Assembly: GCA_903881085.1 (NCBI GenBank)
Contig: CAIRSA010000527.1
Location: 1-64,000 of the forward strand
Source of the DNA: an uncultured Acidobacteriia bacterium
Lineage (GTDB): Bacteria; Acidobacteriota; Terriglobia; Bryobacterales; Bryobacteraceae
Direction of reading: 5' to 3'
DNA: 64,000 nt
A model generated the notes under the pieces. It saw nothing but the letters and a program-made list of their open reading frames with translations. It did no database searches and was not told where the DNA came from. Every line of letters begins with the position of its first letter. Positions within the stretch are counted from its first letter, which is position 1. The translations under genes and the position numbers were made by a program. This document shows, one piece after another, positions 1 to 8,886 of this stretch.

Positions 1-99
1 CAACGCTTGAGCGGGAGGGCATTCCAAATTATAAACCTCGAATTTGACGGAATCAAACAAAATCGTATCGTTTTGTTTGATTCCGATTCGGAGGCGTAA
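1..99 (+). other. Possible 3' end of a gene entering from the left edge
   Basis: The first forward frame is open from base 1 to a TAA at 97-99 (32 codons). The third frame is also open from the edge to a TGA at 45-47. Either could be the tail of a gene starting outside the window. Neither tail resembles a family I recognise, and much of the first one is read through a palindrome, so it may not be coding. Confidence 0.2.
39..90. repeat. Long palindrome at the broken end of the SYLF gene
   Basis: A 15-bp perfect stem (48-62 with 71-85) closes an 8-nt loop. It is extended by a second 5-bp pairing (39-43 with 86-90) across a small bulge. There is no T-tract after it, so it is not a typical terminator. 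It ends 11 bases before the first usable ATG of the truncated SYLF gene, which makes it a candidate scar or end of a mobile element. Confidence 0.6.
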
Positions 100-101
100 T
101 C

Positions 102-485
102 ATGCCCCTGCGTATAAAGGAAAATTTGGGACAAGCTCTAGTTATGCTCGTCATGAACGCCGGTGGGGCAAAGAAGCTGCTTGGCAGCAAATTTACGGTA
201 GGTGCGGATGCCAGCGCAGCCGCAGGCCCGGTTGGCCGCGAAACCATGGCCGAAACCGATGCCCGTATGCGCGCGGAGTTGCTCACCTGGTCACGCTCGC
301 GAGGCCTGTTTGCAGGCATCTCGTTGCAAGGCGCAACCTTGCGCGAAGATGAAAAAGCCAATCAGGAACTCTACGGAAAATCGATGAAGAACCAGGACAT
401 CGTGCTGAAAGACACCGAAGCGCCCGCAGCCGCTAAGAAGCTGATCGAATATCTGAACAAGTATTCCAGCCGCATGAATAAGTAA
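102..485 (+). pseudogene. SYLF (Ysc84-type) lipid-binding domain protein, N-terminus missing
   Basis: The 127 residues match the C-terminal part of the SYLF/Ysc84 family: a conserved LVMN stretch, then SKFTVGADASAAAGPVGR, then SRSRGLFAG and GATL. Full-length bacterial members are usually secreted proteins of roughly 200 or more residues, and the first part of the domain with the signal peptide is absent. The frame upstream is closed by a TGA at 78-80 inside the palindrome, so the gene is cut at its 5' side. SYLF domains bind phosphoinositides in eukaryotes; the bacterial role is not well defined. It could still be expressed from the ATG at 102, but I see no good ribosome site. I call it a broken gene on length and missing N-terminus. 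Confidence 0.7.
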
Positions 486-494
486 TAGCTCTGT

Positions 495-1733
495 CTAGTT
501 CGCCAGCGCCTGATAAACCGCGGCAGTGAATTTAGGCTGAATATCGGTGGCGTTCGGCATCAACTGAATCATCAACACAATAACCAAATGGCTCTGCGGG
601 TCCACCTGATAGGTGGTCCCGTAGGCCCCGCCCCATCCGAATGCGCCCACGCCCGCCAAGCCGCTTGCACCGTAACGGTCCACTGTTTGGAAGCCAAGCC
701 CGAAGCCCAGTCCGGTTGTCGAATGCAGGGTACCCGACTGATTTGTCGTCATCAATTCCACAGTCCGCGGACTCAGCACGCGCACCCCATCCAGCTTGCC
801 GCCATTGCGGATCATCTCCAGGAATCGGGCGTAGTCATGCGCCGTCGAAGTCAGTCCAGCGCCGCCTGCATAACTCTTGCGTGGCCCATCGATATAATGG
901 CCCTGGCCCTTTGACCCGTCCGCCGCGCGCACAGCCTTGCCGTCCCTGCCGCTGGCGTACACAGCGGCAAACCGCTCACGCTCCGCCGTCGGAATAAAGA
1001 ACCGTGTGTCTTTCAGCCCCAGTGGGCCGGTGATGCGCTTGGCCACGAAGTCCGCCAGCGACATGCCCGAAGCCTTCTCCACCACGCAGCCCAGAATGTC
1101 GGTGTTATAGCCGTACACAAATTTTTCGCCCGGCTGCGCGACAAAGGGCAGCGTTCCCAACCGCTCCATCGTCTCGCAGATCAACTCTTCCTTGTCTGCT
1201 GTGTACCAACCGTTGCCCGCTTCCGGGCCTAGGGCCTTCGCCGCATAGAGATCACGCACCTGCGGATCGGTGCCATAGCTGATCCCCGCGGTGTGCGTCA
1301 ACAGATCGCGAATCGTAATCGCGCGTTTCGCTGGAACAATCTTCACGCCGCCGTTGTCATCCTTCACGGCAACCGTCGTTTTCTTGAATGTCGGAATGAA
1401 ATTGCCTACCTGTTCGTCCAGCCCAATCTTGCCATCCTCCATCAGCGCCAGCACCGCCGCGCTCGTGAACGCCTTGGTCTGCGATGCGATGCGGAACAGC
1501 GTGTTGGTGGTCATCTTGCGGCCGGCTTCCTTATCGCTCAAGCCGAAGGCCTTTTCGTAAACGGGTTTGCCATCGCGCAACACCAGCGCCACCGCGCCGG
1601 CGATCTTACCCTGATCGGTGTAACCCTGAAGCAGTTGATCGACGCGCGCCAACCGCTCCTTGGAAACAGTAAGCGCGGGCTCAGCCGCAAAACACGCGAA
1701 GGAGAGAAAAACAGAAAGCAGAGATTTTGTCAT
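495..1733 (-). CDS. Secreted serine hydrolase of the beta-lactamase / penicillin-binding family
   Basis: A 412-residue protein with a short signal peptide starting MTKSLLSVFLSFACFA, exported to the periplasm or outside. It carries the class C beta-lactamase/EstB fold markers: SQTK (SxxK nucleophile motif) after LFRIA, and a YGYN (YxN) motif in the middle. Members hydrolyse esters, D-peptides or beta-lactams; the substrate cannot be told from sequence. I chose the ATG at 1733 rather than the GTG at 1757 because it places the signal peptide at the true N-terminus. It stands alone, convergent with the SYLF remnant. Acidobacteria carry many paralogues of this family, and an esterase or peptidase role is more likely than antibiotic resistance. 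Confidence 0.9.
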   Translation of the reverse strand: MTKSLLSVFLSFACFAAEPALTVSKERLARVDQLLQGYTDQGKIAGAVALVLRDGKPVYEKAFGLSDKEAGRKMTTNTLFRIASQTKAFTSAAVLALMEDGKIGLDEQVGNFIPTFKKTTVAVKDDNGGVKIVPAKRAITIRDLLTHTAGISYGTDPQVRDLYAAKALGPEAGNGWYTADKEELICETMERLGTLPFVAQPGEKFVYGYNTDILGCVVEKASGMSLADFVAKRITGPLGLKDTRFFIPTAERERFAAVYASGRDGKAVRAADGSKGQGHYIDGPRKSYAGGAGLTSTAHDYARFLEMIRNGGKLDGVRVLSPRTVELMTTNQSGTLHSTTGLGFGLGFQTVDRYGASGLAGVGAFGWGGAYGTTYQVDPQSHLVIVLMIQLMPNATDIQPKFTAAVYQALAN

Positions 1734-1850
1734 GGCGTTAAAGCAAGATCTTACCACGCCCGCGACTGTCTCATCACCGCTCGATCATGCAGCGCCAGCC
1801 TCACCCTTTATACACATTGGATGTCCATGGGTGGCGCAGGCGACCTGTAC

Positions 1851-1896
1851 GCCGAAGCTTTAGCGAAGGCGGAAGCCTTGGCGAAGGAGGATCCGC
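1851..1896. repeat. Dispersed repeat with an 18-bp internal period
   Basis: Two imperfect tandem units (GAAGCTTTAGCGAAGGCG then GAAGCCTTGGCGAAGGAG) lie in the gap between the beta-lactamase-like gene and the GH57 gene. A closely matching copy in the other orientation sits at 46238-46266 inside a coding sequence: 24 of 26 bases agree over the shared core. This is therefore a mobile or spreading short repeat, not a unique regulatory site. The rest of the gap (1734-1933) shows nothing else I can name. Confidence 0.6.
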
Positions 1897-1933
1897 AAGT
1901 GCAAATACTAACTCAAAACACTGCAACCCGCCC

Positions 1934-3931
1934 CTAAAACGGCTCAGCCGTCGAAAACCGCAACCACCCCTCATGTGGCAGCGACGCCATAGGCAAACCC
2001 TTTTGCCAGATCGATAATTGAAACTGCAACTCCCCGCCCGGCTCAACGCCCAACTCCTCCAGCGGAACACTCGCTTCAATCACCCGCCCAGCCACATGCG
2101 GCAGAATCAAGTCCTTGTCCGGCGTCTTGAACCGCAACTCATAGCCGCCGAGTTCAGCCCCGGCATCGAAATCCAGTCGCAGGGAAAACGACGATTCACT
2201 CACGCCGTACAACAACTCCTGCAATGGAAACCGATCGCCATGCATCGCCCCGGAACGGCCGTCCAGATGATACCGGCCAGCCCCCATCCACTCGAAGTAA
2301 GAAGTCACTTCGCCATCCAGTGTCGGCTTGATCCAAGCCGTCGGCACCTCATGAAACTCCGACGATTGCAGCTTCAAAATCGGACGCGACAAATCTTCCG
2401 GCGGCGTCAATCCCAATGACCGGTAAACATTCGCCAGATGGTCGCGGAACAAACGATCGAACTCCGGACGGTTATCCGAATCATGCTCCGGCCCGTACCA
2501 CCAGCACCAATCGCTGCCTTCGGCAATCAGCAACTCCTCGTATGCCAACTTCGATTTCTCGTCGCTCACCATCGCCGCGCTGCGGTCGAATGCCTCGCGC
2601 GCACGCAGCAGCATATCCCACGCTTTGTTGTCTTCTTCCGCGCCGATCCACACGTCGAAATTCGCGTTGATCCACGAGCCCGGAAAGATCGAACCCAACT
2701 CCGTCGGCTGCATCTGGGCCAGCGCCTCGCTCACCGTCACGGCCTGCATGTCATGCTCGTTGCTGATGCGGCGGTACAACTCGCGCAGAAATTCGCGCCC
2801 GCTTTCGTGATAGTATTCCCAGGCGTTTTCGCCATCCAAAATAATTGGCACCAGCGAATCGCGACCGCCACAGTTTTCGCGGATCCTGTCCATGAAGTGC
2901 GAAGCCGCCTCATGCGCCCCCATGCGCGAGTAAACAAAGCCGATCAGATCGCTCAAATGGTGATCGCGGAAGATCGCACCCATCTCTCGTCCGTCGCGCT
3001 TCCAAACATAAGGCCGATAGGATTCGTACGGTCCAGCCCCTCGCCCCAGCGTCCGCGAAAGAACGCCATTATCGGTAGCAAACCACTTGAAGCCGTTGTC
3101 AGCCGCCAGCGTCAACGCATCGTCTGAAACGGAACCTTCCGATGGCCACAGTCCAACCGGAGCCAGCCCAAACCGGTTCTCCATATACCGCCGCGCGCTG
3201 GCCAGTTGATAGATCGCGTCCTGCGGATATTGAAAGCGGCGCGGCAGTGGCACATGCGGATGCGAAACGCCGGCGATCGCGGTGTCGCACAGCAGCGGCA
3301 AAATCGGATGATAGAACGGCGTCGTCGAGAGTTCGATCTGTCCTCGCGCGGCAAAATCAGCGTACACCGGCGCCACGGCATTGATGATCTCAATCTGCTT
3401 GCGCCCCATCAGTTGCTGATCGGCATGGGTGTAGTCGCGGCCTTTGGCCACCAGTCCACGCACCTCCGAATCATGCGAGAGAAACTCTTCGTCGAACCAC
3501 GCCACCTGGCTCAACACCTGCAGATCGCGAAAATCGCGCACGCCAAATGACTTCCGCGCACGGTCTTTTAGCTCCTTCAACTGCCTGTAGCGCGGATAGC
3601 GCCCAATCACGTGCTCCACGTTGGCCTGAAAGAAATACTGCAGAATGAAATCCTGCTCTGCCTCGGTCAACTCCTCGGCCGGCTTCAGTGCACAGCGCAG
3701 AAACGGATCCACCGCTTTGCCCGACGCATACTCGTCAATCTGCACCATCATCGATGGCACAAGATTGAACGTCTGGTGTACGTCCGGAAAATCTTCCAGC
3801 ACCTTCACCATGCCGTAGTAATCCTTCAGCGCATGCATGCGCGTCCAGGGAAGTTTGTATTCGCCGCTGACCAAGTCCTTGTAAAAAGGCTGGTGCATAT
3901 GCCAGACGAAACAGATATTGATCTTTGCCAT
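1934..3931 (-). CDS. Glycoside hydrolase family 57 (amylase / branching-type enzyme)
   Basis: A 665-residue cytoplasmic protein. The GH57 signature HMHQP is at residues 11-15. A likely catalytic nucleophile is Glu265 in GLWPSEGS, and a conserved Asp follows at 287 (FATDNG). The C-terminal third (after about residue 500) looks like the beta-rich domain often found behind GH57 barrels. The family acts on alpha-glucans (alpha-amylase, amylopullulanase, 4-alpha-glucanotransferase, branching enzyme), so a role in glycogen or maltodextrin turnover is the natural inference; exact specificity is not visible. It is the last gene of a three-gene operon, and its ATG is separated by one base from the stop of the propeller gene, which implies translational coupling. 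Confidence 0.9.
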   Translation of the reverse strand: MAKINICFVWHMHQPFYKDLVSGEYKLPWTRMHALKDYYGMVKVLEDFPDVHQTFNLVPSMMVQIDEYASGKAVDPFLRCALKPAEELTEAEQDFILQYFFQANVEHVIGRYPRYRQLKELKDRARKSFGVRDFRDLQVLSQVAWFDEEFLSHDSEVRGLVAKGRDYTHADQQLMGRKQIEIINAVAPVYADFAARGQIELSTTPFYHPILPLLCDTAIAGVSHPHVPLPRRFQYPQDAIYQLASARRYMENRFGLAPVGLWPSEGSVSDDALTLAADNGFKWFATDNGVLSRTLGRGAGPYESYRPYVWKRDGREMGAIFRDHHLSDLIGFVYSRMGAHEAASHFMDRIRENCGGRDSLVPIILDGENAWEYYHESGREFLRELYRRISNEHDMQAVTVSEALAQMQPTELGSIFPGSWINANFDVWIGAEEDNKAWDMLLRAREAFDRSAAMVSDEKSKLAYEELLIAEGSDWCWWYGPEHDSDNRPEFDRLFRDHLANVYRSLGLTPPEDLSRPILKLQSSEFHEVPTAWIKPTLDGEVTSYFEWMGAGRYHLDGRSGAMHGDRFPLQELLYGVSESSFSLRLDFDAGAELGGYELRFKTPDKDLILPHVAGRVIEASVPLEELGVEPGGELQFQLSIWQKGLPMASLPHEGWLRFSTAEPF

Positions 3932-3932
3932 T

Positions 3933-6440
3933 TTAGTTTGAGAAGTAACTCCGCACAGGCGCCGGGGGCGCGTCCTTGCGAATTGCCCGCCACAATATGT
4001 CGTTCAATTCGTCTTCGTCGATATCATCCGCCTCCTCGAAATTCATTCGGTTGGAACGGGCGGCACTCGCGGACTGGGCGGGGTTGCGCTCATCAATGGG
4101 AATACGCGGTTTCTCCGCGGTGTACGGGGCGGAGTTGGCTTGCGCCTGAAACAGGCTAGTCATGGGCCTGGAACCGGCATCCCACATGGTCATGGGGCGC
4201 AGGCCGAGAATTAATTCTATGGTGCGCAGCATCGATGTGGTGTTGTAAATGGTGCTGTCTACCAACCCGCGCTTCACATAGGGCGAAATCACAAATGCAG
4301 GCGAACGGTGCGAATCCACGTGGTCCGGCCCGTTCTGCGCATCGTCTTCCAAAACAAAAATCGCCGTCTTAGCCCAAAACTTCGACTTCGAAACAGCCTC
4401 GACAATCGTGCCCAGCGCCGCGTCATTATCGGCAAAAGCAGCGAGTGGCGCGTATTTGCCAGATGCTGTTCCAGACGTGTGGTCATTCCCAAGCCGCACG
4501 ATCATGAACTGCGGCATCGTGCCGGAACTTTCCATCTGCCCCAGATCCTTCACAAACACTTTGGCCCGCTCCACGTCCTGATATTCCAGATCGAAGCCTC
4601 GATAGTTCATGTTCGTGTGTGCAGCCAGCGATGGGTCGCGCACGCTTTCAATCTGCCGGCCATCGGGACCAGGCGTCTTCGCAACATTCACAAAGTATCC
4701 GAAGTTGCGGAAGGTCAGTCCCTTCGCCAGCACGTTGTTCCAAATGTAGCCCGCCGGAGGCAGAGCCGCCGGCTCGCCGCCTTCGTAGTCGTAGTGCTTG
4801 CGGCGTCCGCCGTAGCTATTAGGCCACATGCGCTGCACGTAGTCCGGCGCAATGCCCGCCGTGGTCCAGTTATGCCCGTCGGCGCTCACGTCCGCACTCA
4901 CGTAGAAGTTATCCAGCAGCACAAACTCGCGCGCCAGCTTGTGATGATTCGGAGAAATCTTCTCACCGAACAACGTCAGCGAGGGATCGCTGTTGCCCAT
5001 GCCGATATCGCCCAGCACCTGGTCGTAAGTGCGGTTCTCTTTGATGATGTAGATCACATGCGCAATCGGCGAAGGCTCGCCGGCCCGCATCGGAATGGGG
5101 TTCCCGCTCTGCGTATGAGCCTGTTCCAGCACTCGGTCATTGTAGGGCGTGTTGCGCACCACCGCCTTCGACCACTCTGCTAATTCGTCGTCCTTGTAAG
5201 GTGGAATCACGGACACACTTCCAAGCTGCAACACGCCGACATACCCATCGGATCGAAAGCCCAGATGCGACAGCGCCACTTTCTTCGTCGGATTCGGCCC
5301 ATAAATATTCGAGAAGCTGCGTGTCCCACGTCCGTTGAAGATCAGCAGCCGTCCATCGGCCAAGCCGCGCGCCGCCGTCGGATACCAACCGGCCGGAATG
5401 AACCCCATCACATGACTGCGCTCTTCGGTCACATCCACAACCGCCACTGCATTCGCGTCGGAGCAGACTACGTGCAACCGGCTCTCATCGGCATTGAACG
5501 CAACGGCGCTCGGCGTCATGCCTGCCGGCTGATTCGGATACAGAGACACATTGATCGTCTCCACCAGCTTCATTGACTTGCTATCGGAAATCGCCACGAC
5601 ATACACGTTGTTCGTATTGCCCGATGTCACAAACAACCGGCCCGTCCACGAATCGCTGCCCGTCTCTTCGCGATTCTTTTTCGCGCGCCAGACGATGTCG
5701 GTCGTATGTGGTCCAAGCCGGATCACATCCTGCCGCTGCCCGGAATCGGCAGCCAGATGCCACACCGTTCCATCGGCCCAACTGGACACGAACATCGACT
5801 TCCCATCAGGATGAAACAAAATTCGGTACGGCCTGCGCCCGGTCTTGAACTTGCCGGAAACCTTGCCCGTCTGCGTATTGATAACCACCAGTTGATCGTG
5901 AAACAGATCGGCCGCATACAGCGTCAGCCCATCGGGCGAAAGCTTAACATCGCCAATGAAATTGCGGTGCGCGGGTTCCTTCGCAGTCACCGCCGCCAGC
6001 GACTGGCCACGCTCGGCAGCCAGTGAAATCACGCGCGCCGGCTCCAGTTTGCCCACTGCGGAAAGCGTGAATTCATACACCGCGTCCTTCGCGCCGCCAC
6101 CCACATAAACCTGTTTTCCATTCGGCGAAATCGCCAGACCCAGCCAGCCATCGGGAACCGCCACACGGCCGATCTCCGTCATCGACGCCGCTTCCAACAC
6201 GATCACCGTCGGCGGCTTGTACCCGCCGTTCAGCACCAGCAAATACTTGCCATCGGGCGACAGCACGCTCGCCATCGGCATCGTGTCAAGTGCCACTTGC
6301 GTGCCCACTGGCCGCACCACGGAACCATTCGGAACCATCGCCCCGCCGTTCATCAGCGGGCCAACAACTTCCGCCGGCTTGGGCTGCGAAATCAGTATCG
6401 CGGTCAATATCAGGAAGGCCGTGGCCAATGTAAGCTTCAT
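3933..6440 (-). CDS. Secreted YVTN beta-propeller fused to a phosphoesterase (alkaline phosphatase superfamily)
   Basis: An 835-residue protein with a signal peptide (first about 20 residues), so periplasmic or extracellular. Residues about 45-400 form a seven-bladed YVTN-type propeller (repeated LSPDGK / ISPNGK / HPDGK turns). Residues about 455-760 are a phosphoesterase domain (PF04185 type, acid phosphatase/phospholipase C relatives) with the typical KENRTYDQ motif at 467-474 and a late EDDAQNGPDHVDSHR metal-site stretch. This fusion is common in Acidobacteria and Planctomycetes; substrates are unknown. The ATG overlaps the nadE stop by four bases (ATGA). Sharing an operon with an NAD synthetase and a cytoplasmic glycosidase is odd and gives no clear functional hint. 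Confidence 0.9.
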   Translation of the reverse strand: MKLTLATAFLILTAILISQPKPAEVVGPLMNGGAMVPNGSVVRPVGTQVALDTMPMASVLSPDGKYLLVLNGGYKPPTVIVLEAASMTEIGRVAVPDGWLGLAISPNGKQVYVGGGAKDAVYEFTLSAVGKLEPARVISLAAERGQSLAAVTAKEPAHRNFIGDVKLSPDGLTLYAADLFHDQLVVINTQTGKVSGKFKTGRRPYRILFHPDGKSMFVSSWADGTVWHLAADSGQRQDVIRLGPHTTDIVWRAKKNREETGSDSWTGRLFVTSGNTNNVYVVAISDSKSMKLVETINVSLYPNQPAGMTPSAVAFNADESRLHVVCSDANAVAVVDVTEERSHVMGFIPAGWYPTAARGLADGRLLIFNGRGTRSFSNIYGPNPTKKVALSHLGFRSDGYVGVLQLGSVSVIPPYKDDELAEWSKAVVRNTPYNDRVLEQAHTQSGNPIPMRAGEPSPIAHVIYIIKENRTYDQVLGDIGMGNSDPSLTLFGEKISPNHHKLAREFVLLDNFYVSADVSADGHNWTTAGIAPDYVQRMWPNSYGGRRKHYDYEGGEPAALPPAGYIWNNVLAKGLTFRNFGYFVNVAKTPGPDGRQIESVRDPSLAAHTNMNYRGFDLEYQDVERAKVFVKDLGQMESSGTMPQFMIVRLGNDHTSGTASGKYAPLAAFADNDAALGTIVEAVSKSKFWAKTAIFVLEDDAQNGPDHVDSHRSPAFVISPYVKRGLVDSTIYNTTSMLRTIELILGLRPMTMWDAGSRPMTSLFQAQANSAPYTAEKPRIPIDERNPAQSASAARSNRMNFEEADDIDEDELNDILWRAIRKDAPPAPVRSYFSN

Positions 6441-8086
6441 TCAGAAAACCTTTGTGCGATGGGGAACCGGCGGCCGATTCCAAACGCTTTGCTGGTCACC
6501 TTGAGCCCCGGCGCAGCCTGCTGGCGCTTGTACTCATTGCGGTCGACCTTGTTGATGATGTCGCGCACCAGTTCGAGTGGCAGATTCTGCTCCGCCGCGA
6601 TCTGATGCGAGGTCTGATAATCTTCCACGTAGCCTTTCAAAATGCGGTCGAGCACATCGTATTCAGGCAACGAATCGGAGTCCTTCTGATCGGCGCGCAA
6701 TTCAGCCGAGGGCGGCTTCACGAATACATTCTCCGGAATCACATCGCCCAGCCGCCGGTTGGCCACGCGCGACAGTTCGTAAACCATGGTTTTCGGCACG
6801 TCGCTGATCACAGCCAGGCCGCCGCACATATCGCCATAAAGCGTGCAGTAGCCCACGGCCAACTCGCTCTTGTTGCCGGTGGTCAGCACCAGCGAACCCC
6901 ACTTATTCGAAAGCGCCATGAGCGTGTTGCCGCGCAAACGGGCCTGCAAATTCTCTTCCGTCACATCTCGTTTGGCGCCGGCAAAGACCGGGTCCAGCAC
7001 TTGCAGAAACGAATCGTACACGCCGCTGATCGGCACTACTTCAAACCGGATGCCCATCTTCACGGCCATATCGCGCGCATCGTTCACGCTGTGATCGCTC
7101 GAATACGGTCCGGGCATTCCCACCCCGATGACGTTTTCGCGGCCCACGGCCTCAACCGCAATTGCCGCCGTCAGCGAGGAATCGATGCCGCCGCTCAGCC
7201 CGATCAGCACGCGCTTGAAGCCGCACTTGCCGATGTAATCGCGCGTGCCCAGCACCAACGCTTCGTAGACAGCGTCGACCTCTGCTTCATGCGAATCGTG
7301 CCGGTCTCCGGCGTTGCTGTCGGTATCGAAGAAGATCAGGTCTTCATCGAAACTCTTCGCCGCCGCGATCACTTCCCCGCGCGCATTCATTGCAAAGCTC
7401 GATCCATCGAACACCAGATGGTCATTGCCGCCAACGGAGTTCACGTACACAACGGGAATGTTGTGATTGCGCGCAGCCGCGGCAAACATCTCGCGCCGCA
7501 GGCCACGCTTCCCCATCTGATACGGCGAGGCGTTGATGCTGATCAGCATGCGCGCACCGGCCTGCACCAACTCATCCACCGGATCGCGCTGATAAAGCCG
7601 GTTCTGCCAGAACTGCTTGTCGTTCCACGCGTCTTCGCAAATCGTCAGCGCAACCGCTTCGCCTTCCACGGTGTGCAAGCGTTGATTATCCGCGGGAAGA
7701 AAGTAGCGCGTCTCGTCGAACACATCGTAGGTAGGCAGCAGCATCTTGTGCTGGCGGAAGACAACCGCCCCGCGCGAAAGCACCGCCGCGCAATTGATCA
7801 CCCGCTTGCCCGTCTGGTGCGGCGAAGGCTCCACCGTGCCGCAGACCGCCGCGATGCGGAAGCTCGAAATCTCCGCCGCCAGCCGGTTCAACTCTTCTTC
7901 TGCGCGCTCCAGAAAGATGGGTTTTTCGACAAGGTCGCGTGGTGGGTAACCGGTCAGCGAGAGCTCCGGAAAAACGACGATCTGCGCGCCGCCTTCCGCA
8001 GCCAATCTGGAGAAGCGCACCATCCTGGCCGCGTTCCCAGACAGGTCGCCTACCGTTGTATTGATCTGGCCTAAGGCTATCCGCAT
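6437..8086 (-). CDS. nadE: Glutamine-dependent NAD+ synthetase
   Basis: A 549-residue two-domain enzyme converting deamido-NAD+ to NAD+ with glutamine and ATP, the last step of NAD biosynthesis, in the cytoplasm. The N-terminal nitrilase-type glutaminase shows the catalytic triad Glu41 (FPELSLTGYP), Lys115 (QHKMLLPTY) and Cys150 (TICEDAW). The C-terminal synthetase carries the PP-loop SGGIDSS at 298-304 and ends with a typical KSFGIGRR-like stretch. Length fits the short bacterial form. It is the first gene of the nadE - propeller/phosphoesterase - GH57 operon and probably has its promoter in the gap 8087-8153. Confidence 0.96.
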   Translation of the reverse strand: MRIALGQINTTVGDLSGNAARMVRFSRLAAEGGAQIVVFPELSLTGYPPRDLVEKPIFLERAEEELNRLAAEISSFRIAAVCGTVEPSPHQTGKRVINCAAVLSRGAVVFRQHKMLLPTYDVFDETRYFLPADNQRLHTVEGEAVALTICEDAWNDKQFWQNRLYQRDPVDELVQAGARMLISINASPYQMGKRGLRREMFAAAARNHNIPVVYVNSVGGNDHLVFDGSSFAMNARGEVIAAAKSFDEDLIFFDTDSNAGDRHDSHEAEVDAVYEALVLGTRDYIGKCGFKRVLIGLSGGIDSSLTAAIAVEAVGRENVIGVGMPGPYSSDHSVNDARDMAVKMGIRFEVVPISGVYDSFLQVLDPVFAGAKRDVTEENLQARLRGNTLMALSNKWGSLVLTTGNKSELAVGYCTLYGDMCGGLAVISDVPKTMVYELSRVANRRLGDVIPENVFVKPPSAELRADQKDSDSLPEYDVLDRILKGYVEDYQTSHQIAAEQNLPLELVRDIINKVDRNEYKRQQAAPGLKVTSKAFGIGRRFPIAQRFSE

Positions 8087-8153
8087 GGAACTTCTTATTG
8101 TACCGTCTGACCGGGGTCCGCCGTTGCAACATCTACCGGCTCAATGGGGAATG

Positions 8154-8603
8154 CTAATAGGCAAGCGAGAACAACCCATGAAGGCCATCGTGAACCAGAT
8201 AGCAGGACTTCAAAATGTCTCGCCCAATCAAAACCTGAAATCCTTGCGTGATCGAGAGTTGCGTCTCCATGACGGGAAAAGCAGGCTGATGAAATGCCAG
8301 AGCATTCGGCGCGCTGGGAATCCAAAGGCTTATGTCGTATTGGTTGGCAATGCTTGGTTCTGAGCCGGTGCTTGGTGTATAAAAGTCGATCGCACCAGTG
8401 GGAGCCAACTCCAGCTGACTCAAAATAGAAGTGTCTACACAGGTAATGCTAGCCCCGGTATCCAACAACGCCAAAGCAAGTATTGGTGGAGGAATTGGCC
8501 TTCGGGACGCAATGAGCGCTTGGTGCCTGGCCGAACTCACTCCAATGTGAATTTGAAGGATAAGGCTGCCATCAACCGCTACCTGTCGTGTGAAATAAGG
8601 CAC
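8154..8603 (-). CDS. Retropepsin-like aspartic protease
   Basis: A 149-residue protein with one aspartic protease half: the active-site motif LALLDTGAS (Asp48) and the later hydrophobic flap-type stretch VLIGRDIL. Enzymes of this size work as homodimers, each chain supplying one Asp. No signal peptide or membrane segment is visible, so it is probably cytoplasmic. Its start lies 25 bases inside the end of the upstream small gene, so the two are co-translated. Bacterial stand-alone retropepsins of this sort are poorly characterised and the substrate is unknown. Confidence 0.8.
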   Translation of the reverse strand: MPYFTRQVAVDGSLILQIHIGVSSARHQALIASRRPIPPPILALALLDTGASITCVDTSILSQLELAPTGAIDFYTPSTGSEPSIANQYDISLWIPSAPNALAFHQPAFPVMETQLSITQGFQVLIGRDILKSCYLVHDGLHGLFSLAY

Positions 8604-8827
8604 GGTGTCGAAATCCGGGAGATAAATTGCATCGGCTCAATTGCGTGGATCTGTTTAACGAGAAATGGCGTAAACCCGAACCGCGCATATCCGTCCTTCA
8701 GCGCATCCTCGTATGTTCCAAACAGGTCAACCAGGTCTTCGCCATGGATGAGAACGTACTTCCCCTCCTGCGAACTCAACTCGGGCAATTTTTGCTTGTA
8801 GGTTTCAAGTTCAGTATCTAAAGCCAT
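8579..8827 (-). CDS. Small DUF5678-like partner of the retropepsin
   Basis: 82 residues. The core GKYVLIHGEDLVDLFGTYEDAL has the look of DUF5678 domains (short beta strands, then a helix with TYEDAL). The ATG at 8827 is preceded by a good GAGGTG ribosome site, which is why I prefer it to the upstream start at 8896. It overlaps the retropepsin gene, and the same kind of pair occurs in other acidobacterial genomes as far as I recall. The function is unknown; it could be a substrate, inhibitor or scaffold of the protease. Confidence 0.6.
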   Translation of the reverse strand: MALDTELETYKQKLPELSSQEGKYVLIHGEDLVDLFGTYEDALKDGYARFGFTPFLVKQIHAIEPMQFISRISTPCLISHDR

Positions 8828-8886
8828 CGCTACCACCCACCTCGATGCTAACCGATGGCATTGGCCCGCGCAAGCATCGACCCCGC

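Noticed and set aside
1801-2079. Minus-strand 92-codon frame across the beta-lactamase/GH57 gap
   Set aside because: It overlaps the GH57 C-terminus and consists partly of the dispersed repeat.
6452-8074. Long plus-strand frame of 540 codons opposite nadE
   Set aside because: His/Arg/Gln-rich shadow of the nadE coding sequence; the minus strand has all NadE catalytic motifs.
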